A DNA stretch of 64,000 bases from Sinotaia quadrata (taxonomy: Eukaryota; Mollusca; Gastropoda; Architaenioglossa; Viviparidae): contig CM054182.1 in assembly GCA_028829895.1 (NCBI GenBank), forward strand, positions 35,844,879 through 35,908,878, read 5' to 3'. Shown one piece after another: positions 1-9,900 of this stretch. The notes under the pieces were generated by a model. That model had not been told where the DNA came from. It ran no database searches and was given only the letters and a program-made list of their open reading frames with translations. The translations under genes were made by a program, and so were the position numbers. Positions within the stretch are counted from its first letter, which is position 1. Each line of letters opens with the position of its first letter.

Positions 1-964
1 ATTTGATAAAATTATGAAACTGGTTTTTATAAATTAGAAACTTTCAAATATTATGATTTACAAAATTGCCTTACCATAAACAGAATGGCAGCATTTGAAA
101 AAAAGATCATGCTCAGCAAAAAGCTGAAGACACTTCAAGACAGCTCTGCAGCAGATAAATGTTTTGATATAAGTGAAATAAATTAAAGGGAGGGTATATC
201 AAATAGTTGTTTTGGTGTGAATACTTTAAATTAAGCAATGAGGTTGTTTTTGTGGGAGTAAATTAAATGATGAGTATATCAGAAAAATATTTTGATAGGA
301 GAGCTTTGACAAAGTATAACAAACATTCAATGAACTATCATATTATATTTTCCACCCCAAAAAGTAGCTAAACCTTCCCACCAGTATATAATTATAATAG
401 CTGATACTAAATTTAAAAGTTATATTATCTAATGAAAAATAGTTGTTATAGGATAAATTAATACTAGGACAAACTATATATATGCTTTTTTTTAATCTTT
501 GTTTTTTTTTTAAAATGGGGATAAAGTATATATATATTTTTTTAATCTTTGTTTAATTTAAAAATGATGATAAAGTATTCCTTGACAGAATTCAGCTATA
601 TCAATATACAAAACTAATGCAAATGTGACCTTTTCATTATTAATAAATATTTGAATAATTATACATGAATACAGATGTATTCAAATCAGTAACATGTTCT
701 CTTTAAAAATAAATAAATAAATAAATAAAAAATGTATTCAGGACTTTAACCCAATACCCAAACCAATGAAATTATTCCAGTATTTCTTTTTTACAACCAT
801 TATCCATTCAACATTTTCAGTTACTTGTACTTTTAAAAATTATTACCACAAAACACTATTAATTAATCTTGCCTTTCACAAACATTAACTCAACAGCTTT
901 ACCAACAATCCATTGTTATTACCATTATTACCTGCATTGTTCTTTCACAAACAGTAACTCAAGA

Positions 965-1380
965 GCTTTACCAAATGACTCATTTGTATTACCATTAATA
1001 TTGGCATTGCTCTTTAGCTTTACCAAATGACTCATTTGTATTACCATTATTACTGGCATTGCTCCTTAGCTTTACCAAATGACTCATTTGTATTACCATT
1101 ATTACTGGCATTGCTCCTTAGCTTTACCAAATGACTCATTTGTATTACCATTAATATTGGCATTGCTCTTTAGCTTTACCAAATGACTCATTTGTATTAC
1201 CATTATTACTGGCATTGCTCCTTAGCTTTACCAAATGACTCATTTGTATTACCATTATTACCAGCATTGCTCTTTAGCTTTACCAAATGACTCATTTATA
1301 TTATCATTATTACCGGCATTGCTCTTTAGCTTTACCAAATGACTCATTTGTATTACCATTATTACCAGCATTGCTCTTTC
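965..1380. repeat. 52-bp tandem repeat, eight copies, each with TGACTCA
   Basis: Eight head-to-tail units of 52 bp begin with GCTTTACCAAATGACTCATT, starting at 965, 1017, 1069, 1121, 1173, 1225, 1277 and 1329. They differ from one another at only a few positions. Related but more diverged half-units flank the array (about 893-960 and 1381-1440). Every unit contains the palindromic heptamer TGACTCA, the AP-1/bZIP consensus. Confidence 0.9.
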
Positions 1381-2687
1381 ACAAACATTAACTAAAGAGC
1401 TTTACCAATAACCAATTGTTATTACCATTATTAACTGCATTCCTTTACATTATTATTATCCCTTAGACTATTACCAATTACCACTGTATTATCACAACCA
1501 TTACTCCACAGAACATTTTCAGTTAATTCTGCCTTGTTACAATCATTACTCCAAACAGTTAAACATATCATGCAAAAACATAACTTTAAAAATATTTTTA
1601 AAACAATATTTCAAATAAAAAACATTAATGCAGTAAATGTAAGAGTCTCACTTCAGCTGAGTTCCATTAATGGTGTGCAGAGATTCAAAGAGAAACTCTA
1701 GAGAAATATAAGGGTACTGTAGATATATAAAATGAATTCAAATATTTGAAAATGAATAAATATTCAAGAGTAAAACATTACTTGAAATTCACTGATTATA
1801 GAAACAAACAAATATTTAAAAATTAATAAACAATCACAAAAAATATATTAATTGATTAATCTCAAGAAACAGCATGAATATATACATTTTCAGACCTGCC
1901 TACCATCCTCCTCAGCAAACCATAAGATCAATAATCCAAAACCATAATATTTTTATGAAAACCAGAAGATTTTATGCAGAAGCTGACATTTTAATAGAAA
2001 TACCAATAATAAATGCAATAGAACAACAAATAATGTTAATATTTGTAAATGAACTTACTAATATTAATTTATACTCTCCATTCCAATGTTTTATTTTAGA
2101 CTAATTTTTGTCACGCACACAAGTATTAGGCAGTTTTATTCAGAAATACATTGGCCAAGGTATTTCTTAAGACTTCACTTGAAGGAGGATCTTCACATTT
2201 CATAACAATGAGCCATTTAAGTACTGCATCATGATCTTCACTTTTACAGGAATACAGAAATGTTTATTGTCCTTATACCTACAAGAAGATATGATGCACA
2301 GCCAGCCATGGTTATCAATACAAATACAAATATACTGACTTGTAGTTTACATGATAACAAAACTATACATTATTCACACAATGTTGTTATAGTAGTTCTT
2401 TAGTTCTTCAAGCTGTTGGCATATGCAGACTTTAACTTCTGCAATGCCCTCTTTTCCATCTTCTGAACTGCTTTTCAATATTAGTGAAATAGATCTAACT
2501 CAAAGACCAATGAATAACTCATAGGCCTATTTCAATCATTCAAAAATACCAAAAAAGTAACATTCTTATTTAATTATTATTTAAGAGTATGGGTTAATCC
2601 ATAAAATAGGATCCTCTCTATGACTTATGTTTATTGGAAGGGGTACCATAACCATACTTCATATCACTAACCCAACTCTTACTCTAA

Positions 2688-2723
2688 AAAAAAAAGAAAA
2701 AGAAAAGAAAGAAAAAAGAAAGG
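2688..2723. repeat. A/G-rich simple-sequence tract
   Basis: About 36 bases of only A and G on the plus strand, in a pattern of A runs separated by single G. Confidence 0.8.
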
Positions 2724-2983
2724 ATTGCTGATACAGGGAATACTAAGCCTAACCTGAGAAGCAGACTAATTAAATATAATTATTAATAACCTTTCCTGTA
2801 ACTTTCACTCATACATAAAAATAAGACAAGACTAGAGGTCCCTATTCAGAAGAATTACCAAAACTAAGGTCACACTACTACATGCCTGGAAGGAAAAAAA
2901 AACAACTATTTATCAAATTTAGAATATAAGTTACCCTTTGTATAAGAAAGCAAAAACAGTTGCCAGATTTAAAATATATTGTT

Positions 2984-2989
2984 TTTATT
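2984..2989 (-). terminator. candidate poly(A) signal of the minus-strand gene
   Basis: TTTATT on the plus strand reads AATAAA on the minus strand, about 70 bases past the stop codon at 3057. It is the first such hexamer downstream of the stop. The position is plausible but the hexamer is common in DNA this AT-rich. Confidence 0.4.
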
Positions 2990-3056
2990 AATTTTTAATG
3001 TTTGAAAATATGTACTAGACACCAAAACATTTTTTTGGGGGGGTTACACAGAGAAT

Positions 3057-3184
3057 TTAAAGCCTTTCTAACTCTTCTTCGATACCAACAATTTTGCACT
3101 CTGGTTCCGTCATCTTTTCCACAAAGAGACAATTTATGGACATTTTGTCAGTGCTAAGTTTCAGTGACTGTCTTTGACTGTCCC
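3057..3184 (-). CDS. minus-strand gene, last coding exon
   Basis: The exon follows an acceptor ending TCAAG and encodes a C-terminal tail with segments DSQRQSLKLS and EPECKIVGIEEELERL, then TAA at 3057-3059. The tail is acidic and Ser-rich, unlike the helical body. Phase 1 entry matches the donor at 3503. A neighbouring CAG four bases upstream would be out of frame, so the AAG acceptor is preferred. The stop codon and the phase match are good support, but the exact acceptor is less certain. Confidence 0.65.
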
Positions 3185-6100
3185 CTTGACTGAAATAATG
3201 ACTCCTATGCTAATAAATATTAACCTAACTGTATCTATTTGTCTGACAATGAAAATCATTCTAAGAAATAGTTTCTTATGTAATTGATTCTGACATGTAG
3301 CACAGCTGGAGAATATATACCTTGATGACCATTTTGACTAAAACAGTTGAAACTAAAAAATGTTTGTCTGGAAAATCCCCTGACAGACAACTCAGGCTAA
3401 TGAATATTAATGAACTTGACCAACATCACAGTTTATACTAAGGAATATTAAACTGGTAAATCCTCTGGAGTGACAAATTGAGTCATACTAAGGAATGTTT
3501 ACCTGGCAGGTCCCCTTGCAGGATGAGCTGCATGTTTTTAAAGTGTTTTGGGTTGGCAGCAATAATGGTGAGACACTGAGTAGCAGCAGTTTGCAAGACT
3601 TCTTTTTTACTGACAAACATTCGCTTCAGACCCAGCGATAGAGTTACCCATGTCATTTTGTTGTTCATGAGGCAAATGTCAGATTGCAACACCTTCTTCA
3701 AAAGAGCTGAAATAGCAAGGATATTACTTCAGTAAGTCATCATAACAGTTAAAACTAACATAAAAATACAAAATAAATAATAATATTTTGTTATGATATT
3801 AACAAAATAAATTTTAGATATTCAAATTATGTCATATAATTATAATTAATTATACCTATAATTTTGTGATATTTTTGTTGACTATATAAAACAACAAATT
3901 ATTTATATCAAACTCACTGGGCATACATAATATATGTCAATGCTTTGCATTTATAGAAAAAGAGATCATTCAGGCTTCTTAAGAACTCTTCTAGCACATC
4001 AAACTGATCAAAGCTTTGGAAACATTTTAAACTTCCTTCCTAGAGAAATATCAGTGTTTTGATATTGTTTTTACACCTACAGTAAGATCTGTCTAAAACA
4101 AGAGGAATTAAAGAGGAATAACTGAATAAAATGTTACTCAACCAATTAGGGGGGAGTTATTTCCCCTGATATAAAAATTCTCCCTTGACCTATAAACATG
4201 GTTATGCCAAAAGCACTGATAAGAGTTTTAAACTGCATTTACTTTTTTTCTACAGTCAACAAATAAAAAAATGGTACATAAAAACTAGTAAAGAGGTAAC
4301 CAATGTTTATTTATGGTGTATGAATGGCATTTTGCCATATTGTAATGAAAAATAGAATCACACATAAAAGACAAAAACTAACCTAATGTGTTCATCTGCA
4401 GGTCAAGTGAATGTGCTGAGGAAAGCCAGTGCAAAAGATGTTTTTCTACTAAGAAAAAAATCTGGGGAGGTACAACTGGTAAAATGTCATCATCAAAGAG
4501 ACAGATCAGTAAGAAAAGCATGGAGCACTGGGTTGCTTCATCAACACCACAAGATACCTGGTACTCCAAATCCAACAAGGATGTAAGCAATGGTTCTGAA
4601 AAATAGTCAGTATTCAATACTTTGCAAAAATCTAGAAACAACCTGTATAATCAGTATATGACTCTAAATTTATGTATCCAAATTTATGTAGTTTTTCTGT
4701 TACAGACAATCAAATACTTAAACCACAAAATATAAATTTTAGAAAGTAACTACCATTTGTAACGGCATCACATCCAATGTGTGCTGTTTTGTTTGTGCAA
4801 GATACTATAAACAGCTTTATAGTTCAGCTATGCATTATAGTAATACATTTAGACTGGTATCATAAAAATAATTGTCTATTTCATCCAATATTTAAATTTA
4901 AATAGTTGTCTCTTTCAACCAATATTTAAATTTAGAAGGAAGTATTTCTGGATTACATTAATTGGAATCAGAAACAGGTGGGAGTTGGGCAGAGTAGGGC
5001 TGAAGGAGTTACACCTGTAACTTCTTGACCTGGTTTTTGTTTTTCTAGCTTTGCTCTAGGCTAACTAGCATGCTAAGATCTTTTAATAATTTCCATCTTT
5101 AATTATTCTGGGATTGTTATTTCCAATCATTAGTTCAATTATTATTTTTCTTTTAAATTTATTATGAGACAATGGAAAAGTGTCTAGAAGGTTAAATAAT
5201 ATTTATATGCCTCAATTTCCTTTGTTTTAGTTCACCAGTCCTATATTTTTGTGGTAAGCTTTCACAGAGTTCTATTTTTTTATGATAAATTTTCAATGAG
5301 TGTGTGTGTGTGCGTGTGTGCGTGCGTGTGTGTGTGTGTCAAGTTTTCACACAAAATTATATTTATATGGCATTTTTCAAACAGTTTTAGTAGTTATTGC
5401 TTCCTACTCTCATTTCATTGCCCTTATGGCCTGACTGCTAACTAAGGAACTGTTTAGAAATTATACTAATCCTTCTCAACACTCATTCATATTTTAACTC
5501 TCTGTTCATCCATCCTGAAGAATACATTCCCACTCATATGCCAACATAGGCAACATAATACTAAATAGGTTTAGTTTTCATATACCTCTTAAATTTCAAT
5601 TTTCATATAACTCCTACGTTTTCTTCCTCTAAATAACAATTATGACTCATCAATATGTTAAAATATATAATTTAATAACAATGAAATCTTCATTTCATAT
5701 ATATACATACATATGTGCTTGAGAGTACTAAGTGATGAATCATCAGAGCAAACATATATGCATCATGTCATTGTACCCACCCTTAATTAAAAATTCAACA
5801 CAAAAGTGAAGACAAACTGACAACAGCAAATACACCAATATGGCATAAGCTTTACTTTAAAAATTTAACTTAGATTTATAAGTTTCAGACTTACCATGTG
5901 TATGGATCAAAGTCAAGATGTAAACGGATGAAATAACTGCCATTTTCCCAATTAATGTGAAAAACAGTGGCACAGTACTATTAGTGTGCTCCATCTAGTA
6001 TAAGAAATTGAAAAATATATTAGATCATTAATTACATAGGCACACACACAAAATCAAATGTTAAAAATCCAGAAATATGTGTAGGCATACAAAAGTATCT

Positions 6101-6835
6101 ATCACAATTTTAATACACTGAGAACATATTTAAATCAGTTACCAGTAAGATGGAGAAAAGAAGGGAAAGAAAGATGAAAAGGAAATGAAAGGAATGGAAA
6201 AGAAAGGAAAAGGGAAAAACTGAAAAGAAGAAAGAAAAATAGAAAGGAAGGAAGCAAACAGGGAGAAATCAAATAAGCAAAAAGCCATTAACATCTTGAA
6301 CATATTTTAAAAGTTAACATTCTGAAAAGTAATTGCATGATTAATAGAGCAGAATTTAATCAGAAAAATAATAAATAATATTTCTAATTATACATATATG
6401 TATATTCATTTATTTTCTAATTAAAAATATGCTTAATCAAGTAATTTTAATAACTATATCATTTCACATTTTAAAATTATCCTCTTAATAAAAAGGTTAA
6501 ATAAATCTCTTTTAAACTGAGAAAGTAAAGGCATAATAAATCAATGGCATAATTAATACTGAATTAAAGGTTTAATTGTTTCAAATAAAATGACAAATCA
6601 TCAGTCCAGACACTGTCTGATTTCTTTACAATGGTTTACCTTATATTTAAATTTGTCCAAAAGATAAACATACATTTCTTCAGACTGCAATGTGTCTAAC
6701 ACTTTAACTAGGACTGAAATATATGCATAGGAATAAAGAATATATGATGAGATAAATCTAAACTGAATCATTAAATTTTCTGCATTAATATAAGTTTGCA
6801 GTGAGCATTGATATAAGTATGGCGTGTGTGTGTGG

Positions 6836-6911
<76 letters not shown>

Positions 6912-9900
6912 ATGCATGCTTACGAGTGTGTGTGCACATATGCATTTAGTTTGATAAAACTCAATCCTTGTCATTTAAAATGTATATTTTATTCTGGCAG
7001 TAATAAATAATAAAATGCAAGAAAAAATAACAAAACCCTTCCAATTAATTTGTATATAAATATCACTTTCAGTATAGTGTATAAGTAAGACAAAAATTAA
7101 ACAAATTAAGCAAAAACAAGCATTCAAATACCAATACAATGATATAAATTTAATTCTGCTAAAGGAATTATTCATAAAATGCATCTAGTCCTAGGTATTT
7201 GACAAATATGTAATTGCATGCACAATACAGACTACATATAAGTATACATATACTGCATTTGTAATTATTTATTGTAATTATTTATTTTTTTTTATAAATT
7301 ATAATCTTTAAAGAATACTTACTGTCAACAGACAATGCCAAGAAAGTGATATCTGTATATTGCTCTACAAGTGTATAAAACAACCCAAAAAATACAATTA
7401 AAAGATTTTCTGAAAAATAAAATCAATACATAGAACTTGAATTCATATGTTACAAGTAACAGTATTTTGATTCAATGAATAAAAAATGTGATCATTATTA
7501 AATAATAATCCATTAAATATAATAAATAAAACCAAACATCATCTTTTCCATATCATATGTGTAAACAAAACCCTCAAGTCTGTTCCTTAGTAATTAAATG
7601 TGCATGTGCTAACTATTGCTATGTAAACTTTTGTCAACACTTTAAAATAACCATTTTCATTTGAAGCAAAAAAAACTAAATAAAATATGCTTATTACATA
7701 TGAAAGGATTCATAATATCATCATGAACACCTGTTATAATATCAATAATATGCTGGCACACAAGAGGATGTTGCTGTAGAAGGGAAGTAACTTCATCACA
7801 TTCATTCTGGATGCTGGCCAAAGTAGACAGATTGAACTGTTTTTCAACTGTACTCAGTGAGTGGTTCCCAAGCCTCTCAATGATACAAGCAATGCAAATT
7901 GGAAGCTGATGATGTGGAGATACCATACACCACATGTCATCATGATGTTTGTGACTGACAGAAAAATATGGTAAGGATTCCATCCCTGAGTTTAAAAAAA
8001 GAAAAGAAGCTAAATTAATGTCATCATTAAACCTTTTGTTGTTGTTGTTGATTAAACAACATACTAGGTAAATCATATTATCTGAAACATTTACATATTT
8101 TAATTCTGATACTTTTCTTTCTTAATTTTTTACTGCATTATAACTTGTTTTGCTTGATGTAATTAATATTTTTCTTCATTAATGTTTTACTACATTATAG
8201 CTTGTAGCATTTGGTAGGAAGAGATGCACACTTAAATTGTGTAACACAGAGTAAGCTTGTCTCCACAGTCAATGACTAACTTGTAAATAATAGAAAAAAA
8301 TGTACATAAGGATGCTAACTATATCATCCAATGTATGTATATGTAGTAAAACAATTTCATATAAAAATTATAGTTCATTAATATTTATTAATTAAAAGAA
8401 ATATCTCCCTAAAATTACCCAAAAGGTTTTATATAAGGATGTTCAAATAAATAGTCACTGACTGTATAGGTCTTGACAAAATAAATCTAGTAAATATGTT
8501 TGTTTCCCTAAATCAAGATAAATTAAAACTAGAGGAAGGTATAAGTTCAAACTTATAAGCATGCATGGCTAGAATAAGAGTCTTTAAGGAAGTTACCAGA
8601 CTACTAGTTGAAAGTAAAACATGAAAGCATCTGCAAAGAGCAAAACATGCTAAGTGACCTTTTACTTTTGAACCTGTGGTAGCTTTCCCTGAAAGTATCC
8701 CCTCTGAAGTGACTATGTTTTGTACAGATTTGCTTTTCCAGATCCCCTCAGTTTAAAATGATAAACAAACAACTGCAAAAAAAAAAAAAAAAAGAAGTAA
8801 AATAAATCAAGTTAAATCAAGTTTTGTACTGTATGCAGTTGAAACCTTATTCTCTCAGAATGCATTCGGAGGGTTTATGCTGCACAAAAAGGGTAATTCA
8901 GTATTATTGAAAGAAAAATAATATTTTATTTTTAGCAAGCAAAAAATATTCGTATCCCCCATTCGTAGCTCCTAAGTGGCCTGAGGGCAAATGACACTCT
9001 TGTTCTCCTTCAAATCATATCCTTCATGCTCCAATGAGTTTGAAATAAACAATGTTAGGGTAATGAAAAAAATATGTGCTTTAGGAGCTGGAAATAAAGA
9101 ATGCTTAAGGAGAACAAAGTAAATTATACTATTCACTCATCAACATGTAGTTGAGAAGATTTGCAAATTTGTTATCATTATAATGTTTTACAATATTTCA
9201 AATAACTAATTTATACTGCTGTATGAAACAAGATCAAAATAAATGTACCACAAAGCATAAAATGATTTAAAAGTGTGCAAGCAAATGCATGGATCATATA
9301 TGTATACTTCAAAATGACACCATCATTTAATCATTAGGCAGACAAAATAAAATAACTGAATACATTCTGCCCAATTTAATGCAATGTTCACTGAAGAACT
9401 CTATGAAGGATGTGCTTGTCCACAAAGGGATTCCTTTAGATTCTAGGTAGCAAACAATACTGTCAAATACCATACCCAAGCAGACATCTCTACACTAATC
9501 ACAGTGTGTGAGTGGGAAGAGAGATGGGGAGGGAGTTTGTATATCTTCACTAATTAATTAGCCCCAAGGCATGCCAAAAAGTTAACTGGAAAGACTTACT
9601 GGTCTCCCAAACCACTAAATGCAGACTATAAACATTCTGATTGTCTTCTAAAATTGTGCCCATTCTGTACTCAAACATGAAATGTTTACTGCATTATGAC
9701 ACATGAAAGAGTTTATCTTTGTACCACGACTTGGAGGAAAAACTTGAACAAAGAAAGTTTCTGCAGCCTTGCATGAAAAATAAAAAGTCTACAGAAAGAA
9801 ACAAAAGTTGGAAACCATATACCGTATTTTCTGGCATACAGGTCAATGCGAAGTATAAGTCAAGGTAAATTTTTTACTAAAAATTCTCATGTTTAAACCT

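Larger units (their letters stand above)
1..3056. other. 3' flank of the minus-strand gene, no gene seen
   Basis: This AT-rich stretch lies beyond the stop codon of the minus-strand gene that ends at 3057. I see no convincing coding exon. It holds the 52-bp tandem array at 965-1380, a short AAAT microsatellite near 707-731 and a purine-rich tract at 2688-2723. The first part on the minus strand is probably the 3' untranslated region of the gene upstream of it. The one 76-codon frame at 1874-2104 is low-complexity and has no supporting features. Confidence 0.6.

Noticed and set aside
4386..4606. Two plus-strand frames over the exon at 4383-4595
   Set aside because: Shadows of the minus-strand exon, which has matching splice sites and phase.
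6601..7010. Open frames on both strands with long His/Thr or Cys/Val repeats
   Set aside because: They are translations of the (TG)n microsatellite. Only the part 6640-6713 on the minus strand is a real exon.
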